Origin: a virus
IMG/VR virus record: IMGVR_UViG_3300047497_000079
Coordinates: 1-64,000 of that record
Reading direction: 5' to 3' (one strand)
Length of the DNA: 64,000 nt
The notes under the pieces are model-generated. The model was not told where the DNA came from and searched no databases. It saw only the letters and a list, made by a program, of their open reading frames with translations. Every line of letters starts with the position of its first letter. Position 1 is the stretch's first letter. A program made the position numbers and the translations under genes. Positions 57,141 to 64,000 of the stretch are shown piece after piece.

Positions 57141-57563
57141 ATGGCAAGCCCCGAAACAGAACTATCCCTTGCGCTGGGTCCATTGCAGGATCTTGCGACG
57201 AACATGCTTAGGACAGTCCGGCCTGGCTTGGGTGGGAATCCTCATTTGCTCTATGAACAGGCATTGGCATTCATTGAAGCTTTTGAGACCTATCGGGATC
57301 GTATGGGGCAATCCCTCACATCTGAAGACGTTCGCCGGGTGCTGAAGCTGCCCCCTCTTATCATGAGTTATGAAAACAGGGCTTCTGGAAAATATAGTGA
57401 GCTTTGCGTAGCCCGGAGTGAGTTCATCGACGAGGTCGTCGCGGCCTCTCTCCAGCTTGCTGCTTCAACGCTGACTTGGAATAATTCCATGCGAAGCAGG
57501 GCCGATTGGGCGATCATGGATGCCATGCAACAATATCAAAAAATCAGAAGGCAAGTAGTATAA
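57141..57563 (+). CDS. Hypothetical helical protein (140 aa)
   Basis: ATG at 57141 follows TTGGAGTAGTC. Composition predicts several helices with no membrane segment. It is one base from the nucleotidyltransferase gene and may be its partner, but no HEPN-type RxxxxxH motif is seen. Confidence 0.65.
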   Translation: MASPETELSLALGPLQDLATNMLRTVRPGLGGNPHLLYEQALAFIEAFETYRDRMGQSLTSEDVRRVLKLPPLIMSYENRASGKYSELCVARSEFIDEVVAASLQLAASTLTWNNSMRSRADWAIMDAMQQYQKIRRQVV

Positions 57564-57564
57564 C

Positions 57565-58104
57565 ATGGCTTATCCTAGATATGATAGTAATGGAAACTTG
57601 CGTCCTCCTTCGACGAGGCGGCGTATCAAAAGGGCTACGGCCGACCGCATGGTGGCGGACTTCCTCAATAGGGTGCAAGCCTATGGAGAAGACGACACAC
57701 GGCTCCTCTGGATTCACAAGGTATGGGCCTTTGGTTCCTACACCAGGGACGATCCAACCCTTGGCGACGTCGACTTATGCGTGAAGTTCTTGAGGAAGCC
57801 CGAATGGACGATGCTGGAAGTCATGGAGCAAGCCGATGCAGAAGCACCACCTAGCTGGGATTGGTACCATCACATCTGCTGGGATGTCACCGATCTATTC
57901 CGCCGCATTAAGGGCCGTAATGGATACTTGTCCATCGGCGATCTCCGGGACATCAAGAATGCCGAATTCTTTCCCGTCATGTACCCGCATATGAAGCTCC
58001 TGTACGAACATGAACGGTCAGACTGGATTGCTTCGGAAGCCAGGAAGGTGAGGTCATACAAAAATCTACAACCCGTCATGGGCATCGAATATGCTCTATT
58101 TTAA
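57565..58104 (+). CDS. Nucleotidyltransferase-fold protein (179 aa)
   Basis: VWAFGSYTRDDPTLGDVDLCV contains the polymerase-beta-type G-S (57-58) and D-x-D (68, 70) signature of the minimal nucleotidyltransferase family. Rest helical; ends in a basic segment. Such proteins modify RNAs, nucleotides or proteins, or act in toxin-antitoxin pairs. Substrate unknown. Confidence 0.72.
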   Translation: MAYPRYDSNGNLRPPSTRRRIKRATADRMVADFLNRVQAYGEDDTRLLWIHKVWAFGSYTRDDPTLGDVDLCVKFLRKPEWTMLEVMEQADAEAPPSWDWYHHICWDVTDLFRRIKGRNGYLSIGDLRDIKNAEFFPVMYPHMKLLYEHERSDWIASEARKVRSYKNLQPVMGIEYALF

Positions 58105-58285
58105 ATTGTTCGAAACGGGACAGGCTGGCGACGGCCCCTTAGCAGAATTCCGATGCACGGCTATTCCTCCCGCAGGCACGGTCTTATGGACGGATAAGGG
58201 ACCGTACAAGGTAGTATCCATCGAGGCCGTGTTGTCCAAGGACGGGACCTTAAACGCCTTTGAGATGATGGTAGAAAAGCAATGA
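58091..58285 (+). CDS. Hypothetical small protein (64 aa)
   Basis: Overlaps the nucleotidyltransferase end by 14 bases. Small beta-rich fold by pattern (MLYFKLFETGQ, TVLWTDKGPYKVVSIEAVL). Unrecognised. Confidence 0.58.
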   Translation: MLYFKLFETGQAGDGPLAEFRCTAIPPAGTVLWTDKGPYKVVSIEAVLSKDGTLNAFEMMVEKQ

Positions 58286-58419
58286 AGGGGGCCGATCTTG
58301 AAAATATCATCATTTACGTCTCCATAGTCTTATGCACGGCGGCGGTGGCGTACTGGCTACATTCACCACAGGGACTGTGGTCAATGCTCATGCTCCTCTT
58401 CGTCAAGTATGATGCATGA
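58282..58419 (+). CDS. Single-helix membrane microprotein (45 aa)
   Basis: One helix (IIIYVSIVLCTAAVAYWL). ATGA overlap with the gene before and after. Unrecognised. Confidence 0.52.
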   Translation: MKGADLENIIIYVSIVLCTAAVAYWLHSPQGLWSMLMLLFVKYDA

Positions 58420-58694
58420 AGACGTTAGGAGACATAGCCTACGAAGCCTTTTACGCGAAGATGAACGCGATCTTTGCCCAGGACAAGATGCCGTCCAAGG
58501 CAAAGGACTCCGTGGGGTCGAAGTGCTGGGAAGCCGCGGCCGAGGCCGTAAGGAAAGAAGTGGCCGCGAAGATCCTGGCGGCTGTCGTGGCTCCTGGCTA
58601 TGTAAGCTGTGATGAACAATTTTCGCAAGGGTATGATAGCGCCATCGAAAAGACTCGGGAAGACATCGCCGCTCTCTTTAAGGAAAGTCCATGA
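58416..58694 (+). CDS. Hypothetical helical protein (92 aa)
   Basis: Lys/Ala/Glu-rich helices with two Cys; ends EDIAALFKESP. ATGA overlap on both sides. Unrecognised. Confidence 0.6.
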   Translation: MKTLGDIAYEAFYAKMNAIFAQDKMPSKAKDSVGSKCWEAAAEAVRKEVAAKILAAVVAPGYVSCDEQFSQGYDSAIEKTREDIAALFKESP

Positions 58695-58750
58695 ATGAGA
58701 TATTCGCCATCATCAGCCTCCCGCGACCTAATCGACGGCGCACGGCATGA
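58691..58750 (+). CDS. Possible 19-residue basic micropeptide
   Basis: MNEIFAIISLPRPNRRRTA joins the chain through ATGA overlaps at both ends. Too short to judge; may only carry ribosomes between genes. Confidence 0.35.
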   Translation: MNEIFAIISLPRPNRRRTA

Positions 58751-58866
58751 AGTGGCGGTGGCTTCTTAACGAGCAGACCGAGCTTGGGTGGATGGTATGG
58801 CCGTTCCTTTTGTTCGCAATTTCTGGCGCGATCACGGCAATTCTTTCTGAATATGGCGTAATATGA
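58747..58866 (+). CDS. Single-helix membrane microprotein (39 aa)
   Basis: One helix (MVWPFLLFAISGAITAIL). ATGA overlap on both sides. Unrecognised. Confidence 0.48.
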   Translation: MKWRWLLNEQTELGWMVWPFLLFAISGAITAILSEYGVI

Positions 58867-58982
58867 AGCTGATGTGGCAGTCTAAGAGATTAGTCGATCC
58901 ATACGACGTAACGGTCATCATTAAGGAAATCGATCACCACACCCGAATCATGATCGACATGATTAAATACGAACAACAATGA
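58863..58982 (+). CDS. Small polar protein (39 aa)
   Basis: MKLMWQSKRLVDPYDVTVII then a helix; coupled by ATGA overlaps. Unrecognised. Confidence 0.45.
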   Translation: MKLMWQSKRLVDPYDVTVIIKEIDHHTRIMIDMIKYEQQ

Positions 58983-59194
58983 ACTTCCCCTGTGCATTCA
59001 CATACATCGAACGGGATTGGGACCGTGCCGGAATATTTCACGTCCTGAAGTTTGCTCTTATCGAAGATCCCGAACAATACGAGAAGATCATAAGGAACGT
59101 CGAGGACGGTGTGTGTTTCGTTTGCTGGGTATCCCCTGGTCCTCCACAGCCCCTTTCCGTGCAAGATCCCGAACCTCCCGTAGATCCCCTGTAA
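58979..59194 (+). CDS. Hypothetical protein (71 aa)
   Basis: ATGA overlap with the previous stop. Contains CFVCW and a Pro-rich C-terminus (EPPVDPL). Unrecognised. Confidence 0.55.
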   Translation: MNFPCAFTYIERDWDRAGIFHVLKFALIEDPEQYEKIIRNVEDGVCFVCWVSPGPPQPLSVQDPEPPVDPL

Positions 59195-59208
59195 CAACCG
59201 AGGACGAC

Positions 59209-59463
59209 ATGTACCTGCTTCAGATGTGGCTGGAAGGCCAGAAGACGCACTGGAAAGATCATTCCTTCGTATTCCCCAACGGACGTGAATATATGATCGA
59301 AGCGGCGGCAAAAGCCGTCGAGAACGGAATAGCGGCCGAGGCCGTCCTGTGGTGGCTACGAGACATGACATCTCCCTTTATGTTCCCCGATGGACGCGAA
59401 CAGATGCTGGCTTTGGTTATGTCGGTGCGAGAAGGAGCCAAAAGGCATGAACCTACGGGATGA
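59209..59463 (+). CDS. Hypothetical protein with internal repeat (84 aa)
   Basis: A duplicated unit is seen: FVFPNGREYMIEAA and FMFPDGREQMLALV. Start set by GAGG 5 bases upstream; the longer frame overlaps the previous gene. Unrecognised. Confidence 0.6.
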   Translation: MYLLQMWLEGQKTHWKDHSFVFPNGREYMIEAAAKAVENGIAAEAVLWWLRDMTSPFMFPDGREQMLALVMSVREGAKRHEPTG

Positions 59464-59644
59464 AGTGTTCCGCGTCCTCGAAATCGCCGTGTACGAAAAC
59501 GGCGAGAAGACTTTTCTGCTTTTACCCCCCTCTTTCGTGGCCGTGGAGATCAATTCGTACAACTCAACCCTGAACAAATTTGACCCCGCCGCCCTGGAAC
59601 CATACATTGCCGAGTGGCAGGAAAACGAAGGATACGGACATTGA
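59447..59644 (+). CDS. Hypothetical protein (65 aa)
   Basis: ATG at 59447 overlaps the previous gene by 17 bases; GGAG with A-rich spacer precedes. Unrecognised. Confidence 0.58.
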   Translation: MNLRDEVFRVLEIAVYENGEKTFLLLPPSFVAVEINSYNSTLNKFDPAALEPYIAEWQENEGYGH

Positions 59645-59841
59645 CTTCCATAACTATCATCAACGGTTTGCGCGCCGTGGTCTCCAAGGACCCTGGTTCG
59701 GCCTACGGCATCCACTTCCCTGATTGCCCTGGCCTGTACACGGCCGGGGATACGATGGAGGAGCTGTTCGCCAACGCTCACGAAGTCACGAGCATATGGC
59801 TGGAGATGGAGCATGATGATCAATTCACAGGGACGAAATAG
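59641..59841 (+). CDS. HicB-like small protein (66 aa)
   Basis: YGIHFPDCPGLYTAGDTMEE then a helix resembles the partial RNase H-like fold of HicB antitoxins. TTG start overlaps the previous stop (TTGA) with AAGGA at 8 bases. No HicA toxin is visible beside it, so it is an orphan; it may neutralise host HicA toxins. Confidence 0.6.
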   Translation: MTSITIINGLRAVVSKDPGSAYGIHFPDCPGLYTAGDTMEELFANAHEVTSIWLEMEHDDQFTGTK

Positions 59842-59866
59842 AGCACAACTGCCCTGGGAGGGCGAA

Positions 59867-60202
59867 ATGAGCACACCAAACAAAACGATGACGACGGTTG
59901 ATCTCGGGTCCGAGCGTGTCCTTACCGAGACCGTTGAACCTGATCCCGCACCCGCACCAAATCGTGATGTCATCCCATTGACCGAAGACGGCGTTACAGA
60001 GGCAATGTTCCGCAAAGCGGGATACACAGCCGCGGCCGCAAGCTTGCCGCTTTCGCAAACCGCATACGAGGCGAAATGCGCTTTTAACGGCGTCCACCCC
60101 AAATTCGCTCCTAATTCATGGCGATATGCGCCCAATGACTACATGCGGAAATATTGGGAGAATGGGCAAAAATTTCCAAAATCGGAGCAAGCCAATGACT
60201 GA
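59867..60202 (+). CDS. Hypothetical protein (111 aa)
   Basis: GGGAGGGCGAA before ATG 59867. Thr/Pro-rich disordered N-terminal third, then a folded basic part ending WENGQKFPKSEQAND. Overlaps the next gene by 8 bases. Unrecognised. Confidence 0.6.
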   Translation: MSTPNKTMTTVDLGSERVLTETVEPDPAPAPNRDVIPLTEDGVTEAMFRKAGYTAAAASLPLSQTAYEAKCAFNGVHPKFAPNSWRYAPNDYMRKYWENGQKFPKSEQAND

Positions 60203-60629
60203 AGACCTATCGATCACTCGTAGGAAGCTTTTAGTCGCAGGGGCCGCAGCGGTATTCGTTCCCGCTTCTGCTTTCGCCGCGCTGGGCTCAATCCCCACAA
60301 GGCTGACGGCCCTTAATATCGACGGAGTAGCAGTGCCCTACTCGTGGGAATTGGCACGGGATATCAAAGCCGTATTTGGCTGGGACATCGAAGATCTGTT
60401 CAGCAAGCTTCATGGCACGTCCTTCTCCATTCGAAGAATAGCCGCTGGTCCATGGTGGGATACAGAACCTACGGAAATCCATTCGTTCCAATCTTTCGAA
60501 CTCACGACCAACGACAGTCGGGACAAACCAATGCGATGGACCCAACTATACGATAAGACCGGGCGTAGCGTCGACTGCTCTATATGCAAAGCTTTTCGTT
60601 GTGAATTTGTTGCAGCGCTTGGAGCATGA
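60195..60629 (+). CDS. Tat-signal exported protein (144 aa)
   Basis: SITRRKLLVAGAAAVFVPAS is a classic twin-arginine signal with an Ala-x-Ala cleavage region (ASAFAA). The mature part holds an SxCSICKAFRCEF segment with Cys residues. Third Tat-type gene in this operon. SD CGGAG. Function unknown. Confidence 0.68.
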   Translation: MTEDLSITRRKLLVAGAAAVFVPASAFAALGSIPTRLTALNIDGVAVPYSWELARDIKAVFGWDIEDLFSKLHGTSFSIRRIAAGPWWDTEPTEIHSFQSFELTTNDSRDKPMRWTQLYDKTGRSVDCSICKAFRCEFVAALGA

Positions 60630-60877
60630 ATATGGCAACGTTCTTTCATCTACGCCCCGGCGATAAGGTCAAGCGTCTTATCGGAGGTCTCATTGCCATG
60701 CCCATGATCGTGACAGAGGTTAAGGACAGGACGCTCCTCGCTGATGCCTTCGCAGATGACGGATCAATCTTTCATGGCCAGTGGGAGTTCGACCGTGAAA
60801 CGGGAGCCGAAGAAGACCCTGAACTTGGATGGGGCAGGGCTTTCGGCGCGACGGGATCGTTTCTCGTTCATGACTAA
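60626..60877 (+). CDS. Hypothetical protein (83 aa)
   Basis: ATGA overlap at 60626; the ATG two codons later has better spacing from TTGGAG. FHLRPGDKVKRLIGGLIAMP resembles the small YodC-type (DUF2158) beta-barrel proteins (GDVVKLKSGGP-type start). Function unknown. Confidence 0.58.
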   Translation: MNMATFFHLRPGDKVKRLIGGLIAMPMIVTEVKDRTLLADAFADDGSIFHGQWEFDRETGAEEDPELGWGRAFGATGSFLVHD

Positions 60878-61052
60878 ATCGTTCGAAAAAGGGGAACTAA
60901 ATCCATGCCCCGTCTGTGGTAGTAGCGTACAAACCAGCGCTGACCCTCCCCGTTTCGCGTGGGCAATCTCGTGTAGAGAAGACCACGGCCCGTGCGGCAT
61001 CACGCTTGTACAGGGTATGAAAGAAGGTAATGCAACCTTCTTTGCGAGATGA
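60870..61052 (+). CDS. Lar-like zinc-ribbon protein (60 aa)
   Basis: NPCPVCGSS ... WAISCREDHGPCGI is the spacing of restriction-alleviation protein Lar-type zinc ribbons (CPxC near the start, two later Cys). Lar of Rac prophage modulates type I restriction. Assignment by motif only. ATGA overlap with previous stop. Confidence 0.55.
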   Translation: MTKSFEKGELNPCPVCGSSVQTSADPPRFAWAISCREDHGPCGITLVQGMKEGNATFFAR

Positions 61053-61101
61053 AACGCGCTGTGGTCCCGGTTCATAGGGACTTGGACAAGAGGATAGGAC
61101 A

Positions 61102-61428
61102 ATGACCGAACTTGCATGTCTCAGTGAAGGCATCGACGACGACACCTATCTCTTTTTGAAAGAGAATGGGTACATCACGGCCAAGCTCCTTGCCACGGGT
61201 AAACTTGCCGGCATTTCCCAGTTCATGTTCACGTACGGTCTCGTCTCCGGCATCACCGAGTATGGATATGAGATGCGGTGGTGCTACAAATCCTATCTTG
61301 AGGCCCTTTTCGCCTTGGACGAATGGGATGGCAAAGGAACGCCACCCGGCATGTGGATCAAAGAGAAAGGTGGCCGTCGCGGAGACAGACATGGTCCTGG
61401 CTCTCCGTATTATAATCAAGAAAAATGA
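61102..61428 (+). CDS. Hypothetical protein (108 aa)
   Basis: AGAGGATAGGACA precedes the ATG. Predicted mixed helix; ends GDRHGPGSPYYNQEK. TELACLSEGIDDDTYLFLKE start is acidic. Unrecognised. Confidence 0.62.
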   Translation: MTELACLSEGIDDDTYLFLKENGYITAKLLATGKLAGISQFMFTYGLVSGITEYGYEMRWCYKSYLEALFALDEWDGKGTPPGMWIKEKGGRRGDRHGPGSPYYNQEK

Positions 61429-61431
61429 ACC

Positions 61432-61692
61432 ATGTTCAAGGTACAGTCAAAACCATGTTCGACGTGCATTTACCGCAAGGACAGTCCTCTCGACTTGAAA
61501 CAGTTGGAAGACGCCGTGCGAGATCGTTACATGGGATTTTGGACACACCGGGTGTGTCATCATTCCGAAGACGCATGCTGCCGTGGCTTCTGGAACCGCC
61601 ACAAAGATAGGTTTCAGGCGGGTCAGATAGCGCAGCGTTTGAATCTCGTGCAATTCGTCGACGAAGACATAATTAAGAATACCCCTACCTGA
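61432..61692 (+). CDS. Conserved phage Cys/His protein (86 aa)
   Basis: PCSTCIYRKDSPLDLKQLED then CHHSEDACCRGFWNRHKDRF and GQIAQRLNLVQFV: a Cys/His pattern of an uncharacterised family I associate with phages of several hosts. Probably binds a metal. Three bases after the previous stop. Confidence 0.65.
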   Translation: MFKVQSKPCSTCIYRKDSPLDLKQLEDAVRDRYMGFWTHRVCHHSEDACCRGFWNRHKDRFQAGQIAQRLNLVQFVDEDIIKNTPT

Positions 61693-61700
61693 GACTCCTC

Positions 61701-63104
61701 ATGATCATTGATGTTAACCGCCCCATCACGGGAAAGACTCTCATTGACCTCGGATACAAGTCTGGTCCCTGGTTTTCCCGTGCCATAGCCGAAGCCGAAG
61801 CGGCGCGGAAGCTTCATCGCCCCGCTGACGAGATCCGCCTCATCATCGACAGCTACGTTCCGGCACCGCCGACGCCGCTACACCCCATGGGGTTTCGGCC
61901 GTTCCATCTCAATATCGAAGCCGTGAACGAAGGAGATGCCGATAACATCAACAAGGTGTCCGTGGCGATGGACCATATCATGCGCGTTCCTACCGTCGTT
62001 GCAGGGGCCATCATGCCCGATGCCTGTCCCACGGGAGGTCCGGGAGAGATCCCCGTAGGCGGCGTTGTAGCCACGCAGGGGGCCATTCATCCGGGGTGGC
62101 ACTCCTCTGACATCTGTTGCTCTCTTGCCATGTCCGTGCTCGGAGACGTCGATCCGAAGGCCGTTTTGGACGCGGGTATGGCCCTCACTCATTTTGGACC
62201 TGGGGGCCGGCCGCGGTCGGGACAGATCCGGCCCAATCTCGAATTCCTGGAACGGATGAACGAGAACAGCTTCATGAAGCACGTCGTATCCGAAGCCATT
62301 GAGCACAACGCCACGCAGGGCGACGGCAACCACTTTTTCTATGTGGGACGGGTAGCTTCCACGGGCCACACGGCCATCGTCACCCACCATGGCTCACGAA
62401 AGCCCGGTGCCCTCCTGTATAAGATGGGTATGGTCCTGGCCGAGAAGAACCGTAAGAAGATCTGCCCCGAGGCCCCGCCCGTCGCGGGCTGGATCGACGC
62501 CGACACTTACGAAGGCGAGGAATACTGGAACGCCCTGCAACTGATCCGTGAATGGACCAAGAACAACCACATGGTCATTCATCACCTCGTATCCGGGCGG
62601 CTCAAGGCAAAGATCCGCGATCAGATGTGGAACGAACATAATTTTATTTTTCGTAAGACGGACGGGCACTTCTACCACGCGAAGGGGGCGACACCTGCTT
62701 ACAAGGGATATGCCGCCGACGAAACGGGCGTAACGCTGATCCCCCTGAACATGGCCGAACCTATCCTCATGGTCGAGGGCCTCGATGCTCCTAATGGTCT
62801 CGGCTTTTCTCCTCACGGGGCAGGCCGGAACTATTCCCGTACGGCGTTCATGAACTCGTTAGGACCTAACGCCGATAAGAAGGAGATCGTCGCGGAACAG
62901 ACCAAGGGCATAGACGCCCGTTTCTTCTGTGGTGTTCCCGATCTGAGCGAGCTGCCCGGAGCCTACAAGAATGCCTCCACAGTTCGTTCGCTCATCGACA
63001 AGTTCGGACTTGCCAAGGTCGTCGATACCGTCGAACCTTACGGTTGTATCATGGCCGGGGACTGGCAGGTGAACGCGCCGTGGCGAAAGAAGAAAGGTAG
63101 ATGA
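61701..63104 (+). CDS. rtcB: RtcB-type RNA ligase, divergent (467 aa)
   Basis: RtcB landmarks in order: GGVVATQGAIHPGW and SSDICCSLAMS (metal ligands, about 120-144), ATQGDGNHFFYVG (204-216), VTHHGSRKPG (227-236), DGHFYHAKGATPA (321-333) and SPHGAGRNYSR with His372 as the expected guanylylated residue. RtcB joins 2',3'-cyclic phosphate or 3'-phosphate RNA ends to 5'-OH, as left by many tRNA-cleaving toxins. Several motifs differ from the cellular form (CCSL for CGM). Complements the Rnl1-type ligase, which needs 5'-phosphate. Adjacent tRNA-Ser supports a tRNA-repair role. Confidence 0.9.
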   Translation: MIIDVNRPITGKTLIDLGYKSGPWFSRAIAEAEAARKLHRPADEIRLIIDSYVPAPPTPLHPMGFRPFHLNIEAVNEGDADNINKVSVAMDHIMRVPTVVAGAIMPDACPTGGPGEIPVGGVVATQGAIHPGWHSSDICCSLAMSVLGDVDPKAVLDAGMALTHFGPGGRPRSGQIRPNLEFLERMNENSFMKHVVSEAIEHNATQGDGNHFFYVGRVASTGHTAIVTHHGSRKPGALLYKMGMVLAEKNRKKICPEAPPVAGWIDADTYEGEEYWNALQLIREWTKNNHMVIHHLVSGRLKAKIRDQMWNEHNFIFRKTDGHFYHAKGATPAYKGYAADETGVTLIPLNMAEPILMVEGLDAPNGLGFSPHGAGRNYSRTAFMNSLGPNADKKEIVAEQTKGIDARFFCGVPDLSELPGAYKNASTVRSLIDKFGLAKVVDTVEPYGCIMAGDWQVNAPWRKKKGR

Positions 63105-63106
63105 TC

Positions 63107-63196
63107 GGAAGGGTGGTTGAGCGGTTGAAAGCACTGGTCTTGAAAACCAGCGGCCCCTCATGGGGTCCGTGGGTTCGAATCCCACCCCTTCCACCA
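63107..63196 (+). tRNA. tRNA-Ser (TGA)
   Basis: Class II cloverleaf: GGAAGGG/CCCTTCC acceptor, CTGGT-CTTGAAA-ACCAG anticodon arm (UGA), long variable arm, T arm GTGGG-TTCGAAT-CCCAC, encoded CCA. Reads UCA codons. Two bases after the RtcB stop. Confidence 0.93.
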
Positions 63197-63210
63197 CAGA
63201 GGTGATGACA

Positions 63211-63387
63211 ATGGACAAGCTCTTGAGACGCTACTTTGCGGATTACATCGTCGATAGTTCTTCAGGGCGTTCTATCATTACCTTATCCGTACAGACTTTT
63301 AAAAACTGGACTACTTCCGTTTTTATCGCGGGCATGGTCGCGATGTGGTTTCTAATGGCTGTCTCTTATTTAATTGGAAGATTATAG
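63211..63387 (+). CDS. Single-pass membrane protein (58 aa)
   Basis: Polar N-terminal half, then one helix (TTSVFIAGMVAMWFLMAVSY). AGAGGTGATGACA precedes. Unrecognised. Confidence 0.58.
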   Translation: MDKLLRRYFADYIVDSSSGRSIITLSVQTFKNWTTSVFIAGMVAMWFLMAVSYLIGRL

Positions 63388-63585
63388 ATGAATGATTATT
63401 TCGATCTTCTCTATTCCCTAGTCAAACGCGGTGCTGCTGTCACCGTCGTGTGTGATGAAAACAACAACTCGAAAGAAAGCATTGAAAAAGGATATCTGAA
63501 TATTGATCTTTATGCCACGTTTCCACCGGGGAGTATTGAGTTCGTGAAAGTACCACCATTAGAAAAGGACGGCTTAGATGGATAA
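63388..63585 (+). CDS. Hypothetical protein (65 aa)
   Basis: Follows the previous stop without gap. Alternating strand pattern (GAAVTVVCDENNNSKESIEK). Overlaps the next gene by 8 bases. Unrecognised. Confidence 0.6.
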   Translation: MNDYFDLLYSLVKRGAAVTVVCDENNNSKESIEKGYLNIDLYATFPPGSIEFVKVPPLEKDGLDG

Positions 63586-63778
63586 TGTTCTGAACGAAAT
63601 GGCGCAGTTCTGCCTTAAGTATAAGTCTAGCCGCTCTTACACGCTCGATGGTAACTCAATCGTCTTTCATCCGTGTGGCATTCGTTCCCACAATCCTAAC
63701 GACGTTGCAAATCGCTACTGTGCCGTGTGCCATCAATTCATTCCCGACCGGGAAGTACCGATGGAGCAACGGCGATGA
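63578..63778 (+). CDS. Putative zinc-binding small protein (66 aa)
   Basis: FHPCGIRSHNPNDVANRYCAVCHQFIP resembles a four-ligand Cys/His zinc ribbon. Overlaps the next gene (ATGA). Function unknown. Confidence 0.6.
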   Translation: MDNVLNEMAQFCLKYKSSRSYTLDGNSIVFHPCGIRSHNPNDVANRYCAVCHQFIPDREVPMEQRR

Positions 63779-64000
63779 AGAAGAAATTTCCCTCCTTGGA
63801 ATACTCTCGTGCCGTTACGGCATTGGCGATGTCTAAGACCGAGGCTTGGAAAATGCGGAAATTTCTTGAGGGCCGGGTCATTGCCCTTAGAGAAGAAGCC
63901 AAGCAAATCGAAGACTTTCTCGTCGAATCGACTTCGGAAGTGGATAGTTGGTACGAAGTGATAAAGAAGGAGGAGACCGAAGCCGATTTGATGCGCCGTT
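63775..64000 (+). CDS. Hypothetical helical protein, partial (75 aa seen)
   Basis: ATGA overlap start; Lys/Glu-rich helical sequence (RKFLEGRVIALREEAKQIED). Runs off the right edge of the window. Confidence 0.55.
   Translation, partial: MKKKFPSLEYSRAVTALAMSKTEAWKMRKFLEGRVIALREEAKQIEDFLVESTSEVDSWYEVIKKEETEADLMRR

Noticed and set aside
1-64000. CRISPR arrays, rRNA genes, insertion sequences
   Set aside because: No regularly spaced identical repeats, rRNA motifs or transposase genes were seen on either strand.

Overview
The window is a stretch of a contractile-tailed bacteriophage genome of the T4 superfamily. Recognisable T4-type tail and neck proteins (gp27-, gp5-, gp25-, gp6-, gp8-, gp13-, gp14- and gp15-like) are transcribed from boxes matching the T4 late promoter (consensus TATAAATA). 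The host is probably an alphaproteobacterium: the attachment-site candidate at 38922-38972 is the 3' half of a tRNA-His gene ending U72-A73-CCA, the unusual form known from alphaproteobacteria lacking G-1. No host chromosomal gene is visible.

Layout. (1) 1-9.8 kb: a run of about 25 short, mostly unrecognised plus-strand genes, nearly all preceded by the same module (GC-rich hairpin, a TTAGCCAATTT-like motif, strong Shine-Dalgarno), then a winged-helix protein, a membrane protein and a minus-strand holin-like pair. (2) 9.8-36 kb: virion block with baseplate hub and spike, two wall hydrolases, wedge proteins, a 2097-residue DUF4815-type protein, fibre, six-repeat kelch protein, GH108 endolysin, neck proteins and tail terminator. 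(3) 36-39.4 kb: tRNA-Gln, tyrosine integrase, tRNA-His attP candidate with flanking direct repeats, and an AlpA-like regulator. (4) 39.5-42 kb: head-targeted proteins. (5) 42.2-50.7 kb: tRNA-Leu and a minus-strand early-type operon holding a fused Rnl1-type RNA ligase/metallophosphoesterase, an MT-A70 methyltransferase, an AAA+ ATPase and many tiny membrane proteins. (6) 50.75-51.39 kb: a probable divergent regulatory region. (7) 51.4-64 kb: a plus-strand operon of small overlapping genes including three Tat-signal proteins, a nucleotidyltransferase, HicB-like and Lar-like proteins, a divergent RtcB RNA ligase and tRNA-Ser, interrupted by a divergent pair of head-targeted genes at 54.3-56.4 kb.

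The most striking pattern is that eight otherwise unrelated proteins start with the same short peptide (M-x-S-F-x-x-F-[LIV]-x-E). It matches the T4 capsid-targeting sequence removed by the gp21 prohead protease. Six of the eight have their own late-type promoter with the start codon only 4-5 bases after the box, predicting leaderless mRNAs. Cargo includes an HEXXH metallopeptidase, an ADP-ribosyltransferase-like protein (an Alt analogue by position and tag), a ParB-like domain, and tandem basic modules apparently joined by a -1 frameshift at an A9 run. This looks like an arsenal of proteins packed in the head and injected with the DNA.

The second theme is RNA repair. Two unrelated RNA ligases (Rnl1-phosphoesterase fusion and RtcB) and three tRNAs would resist host tRNA-cleaving defences. 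The integrase with a tRNA attP candidate suggests this T4-like phage can integrate, which is unusual for the superfamily. Functional statements rest on motif recognition by eye; no database search was run.
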